A stretch of DNA of 64,000 bases, taken from the NCBI RefSeq assembly GCF_009905375.1, contig NC_133656.1, forward strand, positions 233,377,111-233,441,110, read 5' to 3'. The position numbers and the translations under genes were made by a program. Position 1 is the stretch's first letter. The number at the start of each line of letters is the position of its first letter. The notes under the pieces were generated by a model. The model did not search any database, had not been told where the DNA came from, and saw only the letters and a list, made by a program, of their open reading frames with translations. This stretch comes from Apium graveolens. Taxonomy: Eukaryota > Streptophyta > Magnoliopsida > Apiales > Apiaceae. Of this stretch, positions 36,799-47,284 are shown piece after piece.

Positions 36799-38430
36799 GT
36801 GCGTTTATATTGATCCGTTTATTGATTTACTTGGTTTTGTATTTAGCATGTTATAAGCTTTGTGTTTTGTATTTAACTTGGATATCTCATTATATGGTTG
36901 ATTGTGTGTGCGAGAGAGAGAGAGTGGGGGGGGAGAAAGAGGGAAAGGGGGGAGAAAGAGATAGAGAGAGAGGGAGAGGGGGAGGGGGAGGGAGAGGGAG
37001 AGGGAGAGAGACTTTATAATATTCATATTGACTTTTGATGTGATTCATTGTAAATTTTAATATGCAGAATTGTCTTTTCTAAAATCATATGAATTTTTGT
37101 GATATGGTTTAGTTCAGTGGTGAAGAGATTGGATGTAATTCAAGGAGTAAGTATCTTGGATTCAATTTTAGTGTTTGGGTGACTAGAATTGTATAGGCAT
37201 TGTTAAAAAACTACCTTAATTGTTGTAGAAGTCTTATAGATCGAGTTTTGTGACTGGGATTTTGAATTTGATTACTGAATCAGAATGGTATAAGGATGAG
37301 AAGGAGAGTTTATTATATGTCTATAATCACTTGTCTCATTTTTTAAAACTTATTAGCCACAAAATTACTTTTAACAGTCATATGGTTGTGCTGATCCCCC
37401 CCCCCCTTTCTAAATATCTCGTTTAAAAGCCTAATTTGAGTTTTATAGTCAGAATAAGAAAATGACATCCACAACTATAATCAGTTTCGGGTGACCAACT
37501 CTCCAAATCTTAAATACTGGATCTTTTGTCGGTATTTTTGGCACAGGGTTCAAACTTGAGGCTGACAGGTCATAAAAGCTCTTACACCCTGTTAGGACTA
37601 AGGAGAGTGCGACCAACTCTCCTATAAACTGAAGGTGTTAGGAGAAGTGTCTATTGTGTATTCTCGAGTTCTCTGTTAAAAGAATCATAAACATATATCA
37701 GCTTAGCTTAGTCTACAAACTTGCATTTTTTTTCTTATTGCATGTCAAATATTATGTAAAATATTGGTTTCTAATTAAGATTGTTGATAATGTTTATTTT
37801 AAGTTTCTTGCTAATATGATCTCTAGATATGGAATATATGGGAATGTATGGGAGGGGGAATATGTGGTTAGCTATAACCTAGCTTCTCTATAAAGTCATA
37901 CAAGCAATAAAATTTACATTCTTGTTATAAAGAGAACAAAGCAACCATATAGATGTTATCAAGATTAAAAAAAAAATTGGCATGTCAAGTTATTAAATCT
38001 TTCTATGCTGAAAATCTTACATTTTTCTAATATCAACCAAATTAATATAGCTGTTACTTCAAATTTTGATCAAACATCTAAAATAGAAAATCATGGTGTT
38101 ACCTTTGTAAATATACTACAAATCCTTAATTTTAATGTTATCTATGGCTGTTGCCTATCGCATGTTCTTTCACCTCCCATCCCGCCTTTTCTTTAAGAAT
38201 TAAATTCCATTTGTAAGGTCAGCGATTTGGTCCTTTTTATCAGGTGCCTCTATTATGGCAGTGGTGTATTGTGATTTCTATTTTTTTGAAGACCAGACAC
38301 AGTTCATTGTCTATATTGCTTGAAATGTTCCGGATGCAGCCTATAGTTTGATGCTGATATTATATAATACATTAGTTTTCTGACAAAGATTGGCATGCTT
38401 ATATACATTATGTTAACTTTGCATTTGCAG
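36799..38430 (+). other. 5' UTR intron of the EDR4-like gene
   Basis: Donor AG|GTGCGT at 36799 after a CT-rich leader (36620-36680), and acceptor catttgcag at 38430. Long first introns in the UTR are common in plant regulatory genes. It contains a purine-rich microsatellite near its start. Confidence 0.65.
36912..37011. repeat. Purine-rich (GA)n/(GGGA)n tract
   Basis: About 100 bases of almost pure A/G, made of GAGAGA and GGGAGA units, close to the donor of the 5' UTR intron. Confidence 0.9.
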
Positions 38431-38489
38431 AGTAGAGGATAACTTTTGTTAACCCCATTCTAGCTGATCGCTTCAGAAAGTGGCGGGAA

Positions 38490-41471
38490 ATGACCAGTCA
38501 GATGAACACCAAAGTTCGATTGGTAATATGTCCAAGATGCCGGCAGGTTCTTCCTGAGTTGGCGGATGTTCCTGTATATAAATGCGGAGGATGTGGTGCA
38601 ATTCTACAAGGTAGAAGAAGCATGCCTTAGCATATTAAAATTTTGTTCATCACTGGAAGGAATGGTCTTTTTCAAAATAGTTGGCCATTTCAATGACTGT
38701 AGAAGATGGGGGGATGTAGGGAATTAAATAAACATGATATTGAGTAAAATTTAACACGTCTCTCAATAGTAAACACTCTTTGATCTGTACTATTTTATAT
38801 ATTCTAACGTAAGAGTGGTGACACTCCTGGGATAGGGTGCCGTGCAGTTCTTACACATATGTAATTTATGTACTTGCGTATTGTTTCATTTTTGAAATTG
38901 TTAACTTATAGTAGCTTTACTGTGCCATTCTTAATTTCTCTGCACATGATTTCAGCTAAAAACAGGAAAAGAGATACCCAAGACACAGGATCACCTGTAC
39001 CTGAAGCCGATCCCTCCCAGAAAGATGGCCTTGACCATGAGATAGATTCTTCTACAAATGAATCTGATGCGGAAAAAACTCTCGAAAGGCATGGAAGTGG
39101 TCTTGATTGCAGAACGGAGGGGCCTGGAGGTTTAGACCAGTCTCACGAACGTCATAACTCAGATGTCATTTCTTGTCACGAAAATATAGGGTCATCACCA
39201 GAAACCATTGGACATGCAGGAGTAGAGGAAAATAAAGTTCCCCTGGGCCAGTATGGACCAAAGAATCAAGTTAAACAAGAGGATGATGATAGTCAGCGCC
39301 CTCTCGACATTTGTGTCAGTGTCTCCAACGAAATCTTGTCATCACCCAAACTTGATCTTCATGAGGAAAAATATTTGCTACAAGGACCCGGCACACACGA
39401 GATTAAATCATTTATTTCTTTACCAAGAAAAGAGGATGAAAATCGAGACTCATCAGGAAATATCAGTGATGAATGTCAGAATGTTTCTCAAAATAGCAAG
39501 AAGGAGTTGCCTATAAGCACAACCTTTTCCAGGGATCTTTCTTCGTATGATGAATCTTCTGAAAATGGAAATTTTTCGCCAGTCTCAGGAAATGAAAGAT
39601 ATATAGATGAGGGTTTGGAGAATCACTCAAGATCCAGAAGTCCAACTGCAGTAGCTTTTCCTGACACTAGTCCAGAGGACCAAGTCCACAAGGCACAGAG
39701 TTCTTCTAATGAAAGTGATTCACCAGATAATCAGATGTTTGCTTTCTCAGAATCAATGAAGCGAGCTCAGGTGGAAACTCTCCCAGGCTTTCAGCGTGTA
39801 AGCTCTGCTGATACCTTGGAAAATATGCCCAGAGTTTATGCCAGAACTGATCTTGGTGTTACTCTTAGATCGCCAACTGCAAAAAACTACTATGCTTATA
39901 ATGTTAACACATCTGGCGAGGAAATTGAACATCAAGTTCCCAGTCAGCATTCTCGCCCACCAAGAAGGAACTTTAGGGATGCTGAATACAGTAGTACCAA
40001 AGGAATGCCTAAAAGGGATGAATTGATGATGAATCATAGAGTGAGCAGTGAGACTGAACTCCCACCTCGTCCAATCAATTTCTCAGCAAAGAAGCATCAA
40101 AGCACAAAAGGAACCCAGTGGAATCAAGGTGAATTTCAAGATCCTAGACGACATAGTCATCCACTTAGCAATACAATCACAGTGGAGACAGGTGAGTACT
40201 TGTCTAGACCTCCAATATATTCGAAGGTCTCCCAACCAGTCAGAAATAGCAGCTCTTCAAGTCATGAGCAAAGACGTTTACCTGAGAGAAGCGTGGACCC
40301 TGAATTGGATAAGATGGAACTGTTAAAAATGGTTTATGAACTGCAGGATCAACTTAACAGAGCACATTTATCGAAAGGCACACTGCATGATAAGTTCAGT
40401 GGTAGAGTTGCTAAGGACGAAGAAATATTTCCTGCGCATCACTTCGTCCCGAAGAAGGAAAGATATCCTGACCCAGATTATACCAGGTATCCTGGGCGAC
40501 GTGATCAAGATAAATATTGGTCGCAACAAGTACCACACATGGGTTTTTCAGGAGATGCTACACACTTTAGAAACGAAATTGACTGCTCCTGTTTGCGTTG
40601 TTACCGTCAAGAGCAGCATTACTCCGCACAGCTGCCTCGATATGCCTACTATGATGAAAGGTACAATATGGCCAATCCTAGACAAAATAATCATAGTCCC
40701 CATCATTCTGCTTCTGGAAGTCCTCATCATTATAAGCCTTCTGAGTTTTTGTGGAATCATGATACAGTGTCAGAGAGTAAACCTGAAAAAAGTTATGAGG
40801 TAAATAGGAAGCAGCAGCCAGCAAAGCAACACTTCCGACCAATAGCAGGCGGGGCTCCTATTATTGTCTGTTATTGTTGCAACGAAATCCTTCAGCTGCC
40901 AGCAGATTTTCTCCTATTTAAGAAAAGATGCCATCGGTTGAGATGCAGTGCATGTACAGCAGTCTTAAAATTTTCACTTGAACACCGGATCCATTTAGTT
41001 GAATATAATGCCGAGCCTAGGACACCTCCAACCAGTGAGGTTGGAGGGTACACTGAGAACATAAATATGGCATCAGCGTCCCGGGCAAGTGATTATCAAC
41101 ATGGCGATCCAGTGTCATCTTCTGATGATTATGGGCAATCATATAATAGAAGTTCCACCGATACAGAACATTTCTCCCCAGCTCCTCCATTTCAGACCTT
41201 GAATGAGATTTCAGATCACCAGAAAATGTCATTTAGCAACCCTTTCGAGAACAAGAAGGAAGGGAAGAAAGCTATCATACAAGACTCTAGAAGCACCTAC
41301 AAGAGTAGTAGGGAAACCTTTGAGCTTGGAGAACCTTCATCCAAGGTGTTTGAACCAGTGAATGTATTCTCAGAAATTGAAGAAGTATCAGAAGGCGGTT
41401 CTCCTCTCCATCGGCTCATGGGGTATCCGTCTCCAAGCCGTCTTGTATATCGATATCCAACTGATATCTGA
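38490..41471 (+). CDS. EDR4-like: ENHANCED DISEASE RESISTANCE 4-like protein
   Basis: Two coding exons, 38490-38610 and 38956-41471 (phase 1), give 878 aa. The N-terminus has the EDR4-type zinc-ribbon-like start: VICPRCRQVLPELADVPV, then KCGGCGAILQ (CxxC pairs). A long Ser/Asp/Glu-rich, probably disordered region follows. A short coiled coil MELLKMVYELQDQLNRAHL is at about residues 485-515, and a DUF3133 zinc ribbon (PIIVCYCCNEILQLPADF ... RLRCSACTAVLKFSLE; two CxxC pairs) is at about 670-720. The conserved C-terminal region ends GSPLHRLMGYPSPSRLVYRY. In Arabidopsis EDR4 restrains salicylic-acid-dependent powdery mildew resistance and works with EDR1 and clathrin at the membrane. The frame is intact; the in-frame stretch before 38956 is intron. 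A partial copy of its 3' end lies at 45158. Confidence 0.9.
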
Positions 41472-42108
41472 GAAGGGGACATGCTCTCCAGCCACCAGGA
41501 TGTTTAGGGACATTGGAGCATAGGTGAAATGAGTTGTGACAGTGTGCTCGATAGATATATGCTGCACAGAAAGTTAAATAGGAGCAAGGGTTATTTCAGT
41601 CGAGGTATAGATAAATTTATGTGCTCCATGTATATAGATGTTCCATATTCCATAGAGTGAAAAGGTTCTACATCATTGTTTATTTATGTCAGCATATTCG
41701 ATTTGATAAATTTTGAACTTCATAATTTATTTTGTAACATGATTTTTTTATTGGTCATACCGAGATTTTTGATATTATTTGCATTTTTGATATTATTTGC
41801 ATTTTAAAGTAAATTTTTGAGATTTTTACTTCTATCCTTTCTTGAGGATATCGGGGGGACAACACCTATCATTAATCTGCAAGCTCCAATAACAGGAATT
41901 TCGAGGCTACAATTTAAACCAGGCATTAACCGGCGTTATCTGCTCTTTAAACTGCAATTGCTATTCAATTAGAATGATAGGCAAATCTTCTCTTTCTTTC
42001 TCGCCATTGCCGGTGGTTCTTTGTGTGGCTCAGCTTGCTGTTTATACATTTCTGATATGTTTATCACTTCAATTAGAATCTTTTCCGTGTTGAAAATATG
42101 GAGAAATA

Positions 42109-42368
42109 TATAAACAATATAACCTTTAATGTAAATCTAGGATGTAAATATGGGATTATGTGTTGTAATTAGGAGATTTGCATCAAATAATATCAGTTGA
42201 TATTAGGGGATACAATAGGCTGAGATCAGGTGACATGGGCAAGTGATATATAGGTTGTAGATCAGGGATATACAAGCTGTAAATTAGCTCTGTTGTAGAT
42301 CAGGAGCTCTGATTTAACAAATTCATCAAGTCAATTTCAAGTCTTTTATCATTCAGTCCCTCATATTA
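42109..42368 (+). repeat. Copia 5' LTR (copy 1, fragment element)
   Basis: Starts TATAAACAATATAACC and ends TCATATTA, before a primer-site-like ATGGCATCAGAGCC. It matches 45818-46094 and 49186-49440. A TATA-like signal is less clear here than in copy 2. Confidence 0.8.
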
Positions 42369-42552
42369 ACATGGCATCAGAGCCTAAACACAATCCTACT
42401 TTTTCTAGCAGTCCCGTATACACCCCTTCTGATTTTTCTTTCCCGGCAGTCCCTTCTGCATCCTTTCTGATTCTTATTTCTTAACAGTTCCGTCTGTTTT
42501 CCTTCGGTTTTCTTTTTCCCTGGCACTTCTCTTTCTTCTATCTTGAGTATAA

Positions 42553-42989
42553 TGGATTCCCAGCACCACAGGTTGGCGGTAAGGCTAGATGGAAAAAATT
42601 ATTTTCTATGGGTTTCTTACTTCAAGAACTTTCTGGAAGGTCAGGATCTATGTAACTATGTTGACGGTACTAATCCCAAAATAACTGAGAAGGCGGACCA
42701 GTCTAAATGAGTGATAAACAATGCTAAGATCAAAATATGGATCATGGAATCAGTGGAGAATTCTATTGCTGTAAATCTCAATCCACTAAGTACAACACAT
42801 CTCATGTGGGAGTATGTAAAACACATCTATAGGCAAAGTAATGATGCGAGGATGTATCAGCTTGAACGAGAGGTCAATTTTTTATCCCAATAATCATTAA
42901 GTATTTAAGAATTTTACTCTACAATTATGTTGTTTTGAAATGAAATGGATATGATTGAAGAAAAGATTCTAGAGGATGCCTTAGAAAAT
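42553..42989 (+). pseudogene. Copia gag 5' fragment
   Basis: Starts MDSQHHRLAVRLDG at 42553 and continues NYFLWVSYFKNFLEG and IAVNLNPLSTTHLMW, as in copia gag (UBN2/DUF4219-type). An in-frame TGA at about 42708 replaces the Trp present in the second copy. Similarity to the second copy stops near 42989, so only the first 440 bases are kept. Confidence 0.8.
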
Positions 42990-43130
42990 CTGTTTGCCTA
43001 CTGTCTCAATCACTAAATTCATTGCTAAATCTTCATCAATCATTGCATTTAAATAAGTTACAAATATATACTACATTTACGAAATTTAAAAGAAGAAAAG
43101 ACGAAATCGCCACAAGTTATTTGTGAAAGT

Positions 43131-43400
43131 AAATTGACTGAATTACAAATGACGGGAACATTCATACCATGAACATGAGGTTTCTCTACAAAATCAGAGA
43201 TTTCCATTTCTGGCATCTCAATGTCAGCAATTACAATATTATAATAAATTGACTGAATTACAAATGACCGAAACATTCATGCCATGAACATGAAGTTTCT
43301 CTACGAACTCAGATATTCCCATTTCTGGCATCCCAATATCAGCAATTATAATATCATCTCTTGAAATATTTCCATTGCCGATTCTGCACTCGTCAATAAA
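43131..43400 (-). pseudogene. Receiver-domain-like fragment, tandemly duplicated
   Basis: The minus strand encodes DDIIIADIGMPEMGISEFVE, then a LHVHGMNVSVI segment. This resembles the middle of a response-regulator receiver domain, where the phospho-acceptor Asp sits in a DxxMPxM motif. A second copy 115 bases away reads IVIADIEMPEMEISDFVE. The words 'aaattgactgaattac' start at 43131 and 43246, so a 115 bp unit was duplicated. No complete domain, DNA-binding domain or start is present. Possibly captured from a type-B response regulator or pseudo-response regulator gene. Confidence 0.5.
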
Positions 43401-44740
43401 TATCAATGATTTTTTTAGCCACATATTTTTTATAAAAAGAAATATCAATACATTATATATTTGAGTTAATGTCTAATAATCTGTGCAAGTGAACATCATA
43501 ATACAAATAAAATCAAATATGTTGATCTTTATTATACGAAGCAAATTATATGTATATTACATACCAGTGAACGTAGAGTGATGGAGGTTATTTATTTTTC
43601 TTGGAGCATTTTCTTCATTGTTTGTATCATATATCTATGAATTGAGATACAAAAAAAATCTATAGTAAGTGGCTTTTACAATGAATAAATTACAATCAAT
43701 TGAAACGATTAGAAATAATTGTGCGTAATTGTACAAAATGCAAATTAGATCTAGTTATACATTTTTATTCTACATATATGTAAAATAATTATTGGTTATC
43801 AACTAAAGAGATAGACTGAGTATCCACATCATTATAAAATTGAAGATAACTTAACCAAAATATGGGGATTCAATTTGTTTAGTGATAATCCATTTAGAGA
43901 AAATAATATTGAATATTAAACAAATTTATAAACATATTCAAAATATAAATGAACATAAGAATTTAGAAAAAAATTACAAAACTCCATTTATAAATCACAT
44001 ACAAAGAATTTTGAATGGAGGACTTCACTAACAATAATTTGAAGGGTAAAAAATTTTTTCTTGAAAAAAATCAAGATCCAACATTATAATTTAGGTAAAT
44101 AGAAATTAGATAAATGCGTGCATTTATAAAAAAAATCAATGTTAAAAAAATTAGGTTGAGCAATATCTTACCAGTTTGAATCATAAAAAGACAACTTGAT
44201 AACTATCTTCTAAACAGTAGATATGGTTGATTTAAATAGTGAAAATAACAAACGGGGTAAAAAAATAATTTACGGTCAATTATATTAAATTGGAGAAATG
44301 ATGAGAGTTTCTCAAAAAGAAAGAGGTGAAGATGTGAAGTTAGGCGAAAATGACATGAAAGATAACATTGAAGACAACATGGAATGAAGAATTGATAATG
44401 TAAGAAATGAATATTTATTAAGTAAGTTGAAGGGTATAGAAAAGTTGAGAAAGTACTAGAATTGGGCTGACTTGCATATAAGTACCAATAGATAGTCCAG
44501 TTAAAAACTGGGTCAAAATTGTAATTAGATGAAGCCATTTGTTAAAATTCAATATAAGTTAAACAAAAATTCTCAGCCCAAGAATAAAAAAAGCCCAGTT
44601 CATTTGTTCATCGTGAAGCGGTCAAATATGTAGTGAATTGAATCTATTTGTCTTTATATAAAAAATATAATATCCTAATCTTTTTATTTTTTCCGTAATC
44701 TCAATCTTGTATTGTTCTAACTAATAATACTACTCCATCT
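43401..44740. other. Unassigned AT-rich filler between the duplicated segments
   Basis: AT-rich with no convincing gene. The minus strand has an open but unrecognised 111-codon frame at 44203-44538, rich in Phe, Leu, Ser and Tyr, more like chance than protein. Confidence 0.4.
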
Positions 44741-44776
44741 CTACAATGTCACCAAGGTGTTTGAAGCACCTATTGA

Positions 44777-45156
44777 TACCACTTTTATACGAGTCAATTT
44801 TGGGTCACATTTTGGCTGCCACCATGTAAGTCACTTTTCACCATGTTAGAGTCACTTTGCACCCTATAAATGTCACTATACATTATATATTATAAATTAA
44901 CATATTAACATCATAAACATCCAATTTGACATCGTTTTACCACCTCTTCTTACCACTTTTATACGAGTCAATATTGGGCCACATTTTGGCTCTAATCAAT
45001 CTTGTAAGTAACTTTACACCATATTAGAGTGATTTTGCACCCTATAAGAGTCACATGCCACCATATATTGGTACAATTGACATATTAAAATCATATACAT
45101 GCAATTTGACATCCTTTACTCACCTCTTGGTACCACTTTTATACGAGTCAATATAT
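44777..45156. repeat. Short satellite-like array, about 177 bp unit
   Basis: TACCACTTTTATACGAGTCAAT starts at 44777, 44951 and 45131, giving periods of 174 and 180 bases. Shared words between starts include 'acattttggct', 'caccctataa' and 'caatttgacatc'. Two full units and the start of a third, cut by the EDR4 duplicate. Confidence 0.8.
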
Positions 45157-45157
45157 C

Positions 45158-45334
45158 ACCTATAAGAGTAGTAGGGAAACCTTTGAGCTTGGAGAACCTT
45201 CATCCAAGGTGTTTGAACTAGTGAATGTATTCTTAGAAATTGAAGAAGTATCAGAAGGCGGTTCTCCTCTCCATCGGCTCATGGGGTATCCGTCTGCAAG
45301 CCATCTTGTATATCGATATCCAACTAATATCTGA
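45158..45334 (+). pseudogene. EDR4-like 3' end fragment
   Basis: The last 58 codons plus stop of the EDR4-like gene, still open and in frame, with only five amino-acid differences (for example SPSRL to SASHL and PTDI to PTNI). No upstream exon or promoter. Could be transcribed only by readthrough. Confidence 0.9.
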
Positions 45335-45817
45335 GAAGTCCAGCCACCAGGATGTTTAGGGACATTGGAGCATAGGTGAAATGAGTTGTGACAGTGTGCT
45401 CGATAGATATATGCTGTACAGAAAGTTAAATAGGAGCAAGGGTTATTTCAGTCGAGGTATAGATAAATTTATGTGCTCCATGTATATAGATGTTCCATAT
45501 TCCATAGAGTGAAAATGTTCTACATCATTGTTTATTCATGTCAACATATTTGATTTGATAAATTTTGAACTTCATATTTTATTTTGTAACATGATTTTTT
45601 TAAAGAAAGTATTGTTAGTATCAATGCTATCATTATTGGTATCAGTTTATTGGTCATACTGAGATTTTTGATATTATTTACATTTTAAAGTAAATAAAGG
45701 GCTCTTACTCTAAATATGGTTTCGACTCTTGCACCTTTTAGGGAAGTCAAGGATTCATTTCTAATATGTTTATCACTTCAATCAGAAGCTTTTCCATGTT
45801 GAAAATATGCAGAAATA

Positions 45818-46094
45818 TATAAACAATATAACCTTTAATGTAAATCTAGGATGTAAATATGGGATTATGTGTTGTAATTAGGAGATTTGTATCAAATAAT
45901 ATCAGCTGATATCAGGGAATACAATAGGCTGAGATCAGGTGACATGATAGGCTGAGATCAAGTGATATATAGGCTGTAGATCAGGGATATGCAAGCTGTA
46001 AATTAGCTCTGGTGTTGGTATAAATACAGGAGCTCTGATGTAACAAATTCATCAAGTCAGTTTCAAGTCTTTTATCATTCAGTCCCTCTTATTA
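45818..46094 (+). repeat. Copia 5' LTR
   Basis: TATAAACAATATAACC ... CCTCTTATTA, with several 'gatatcag/ataggctgagatca' internal repeats. A TATA-like 'tataaata' lies near 46020. Confidence 0.8.
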
Positions 46095-46278
46095 ACATGG
46101 CATCAAAGCCTAAATACAGTGCTATTTTTTTCTAGCAGTCCCGTCTGCATCCCTTCTGATTTTTCTTTCCCAGCAGTCCCATCTGCATCCTTTCTGATTC
46201 TTATTTCTGAACAGTTCTGTCTGTTTTCCTTTAGTTTTCTTTTTCCCGGGCACTTCTCTTTCTTTTATCTTGAGTATA

Positions 46279-47284
46279 ATGGATTCCCAACACCACAAGT
46301 TGGCGGTAAGGCTAGATGGAAAAAATTATTTTCTATGGGCTTCTTACTTCAAGAACTTTTCTGGAAGGTCAGGATCTATGGAACTATGTTGACGGTACTA
46401 ATCCCAAACCAACTGAGAAGGCGGACCAGTCTAAATGGGTGATAAACAATGCTAAGATCAAAACATGGATCATGGAATCAGTGGATAATTCTATTGCTGT
46501 AAATCTCAATCCATTACGTACAACACATCTCATGTGGGAGTATCTAAAACACATCTATATACAAAGTAATGATGCGAGGATGTATCAGCTTGAACATGAG
46601 GTAAATTCTTTATCCCAATAATCATTAAGTATTCATGAATATTACTCTGCAATTATGTTGCTTTGGAATGAAATGGATATGACTGAAGAAAAGATTCCAG
46701 AAGCTGCCTTGGAAACAGTTCTAAAACTCAGGCTGCAAATTTGATGAAACTTAGGCAAGATTTTGAACCTATTCGTGCTACTATTCTGAATTAAGGAGGA
46801 AGTTCTAGTATAGATACAAGTCTACTAGACCTACTTGCAGAGGAAACACGATTGAAATTGCTCTCTTCCAAGCAAATGTTTATGATGCTGCATTGAGTGT
46901 GGCTGTCCAGAAAGCTAAGGCTCGAAATATGAGCAAAAGTGAGTGTTTTATCTGTCAAGAGACTGACCATATTGCTATTCACTGCCCAAAAAGGAAGGGT
47001 AACACAACTGTTTCTCACTTTTGTCGATATTGTAAGGCTGAAGGACATCTGATTGAAAATTGTAAGATCAGGCCTCCACGGAATCGAATTCACAAGGCTT
47101 ATATGGCCTTCGTGCCTAACACTTCAGCTGCAGGTACTGGAACTCTGAACCAGCATCATGTTTCTCAATCAAACTCTCCGTCACCTGACTTCATTCAACA
47201 AGTTATTCAAGCACTTCAGGATTCTAATATCATGCCCTTCAAGCCTCCAATGTTGGTAAGACAAATACTCAAAACTCGTGGATA
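46279..47284 (+). pseudogene. Copia gag with two zinc knuckles
   Basis: Starts MDSQHHKLAVRLDG at 46279. One extra T near 46357 shifts the frame, after which EGQDLWNYVDGTNP and LRTTHLMWEYLKH continue to a stop at 46619. Further on, two CCHC knuckles lie close together at about 46940-47080: CFICQETDHIAIHC and CRYCKAEGHLIENC (C-x2-C-x4-H-x4-C). The N-terminal, middle and knuckle parts are in different frames. Confidence 0.8.

Larger units (their letters stand above)
41294..42989 (+). repeat. Segment duplicated with 45157-46705 (copy 1)
   Basis: Runs from the last 59 codons of the EDR4-like gene through its 3' flank, a copia 5' LTR and the start of copia gag. The second copy begins at 45157 and matches along most of its length, with small indels. 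Copy 1 has about 215 bases (41830-42045) not seen in copy 2; copy 2 has short blocks of its own near 45600-45650 and 45695-45750. Confidence 0.85.
45157..46705 (+). repeat. Segment duplicated with 41294-42989 (copy 2)
   Basis: Second copy of the EDR4 3' end, flank, copia LTR and gag start; at its right end it continues as the rest of the copia element. Its left break falls inside the satellite unit (shared word 'caccta'). Confidence 0.85.

Noticed and set aside
36750..37026. Open frames on both strands over the purine-rich tract
   Set aside because: Low-complexity sequence in the 5' UTR intron of the EDR4-like gene.
38868..38955. In-frame upstream extension of the EDR4-like second exon
   Set aside because: It is intron: a clear acceptor lies at 38955, and the true N-terminus with its CxxC pairs is in the exon at 38490-38610.
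39253..41482. Shorter frames on both strands inside the EDR4-like gene
   Set aside because: Shadows of the main coding frame, without domains.
44203..44538. 111-codon minus-strand frame rich in Phe, Tyr and Ser
   Set aside because: Composition follows the AT-rich DNA and no motif was seen.
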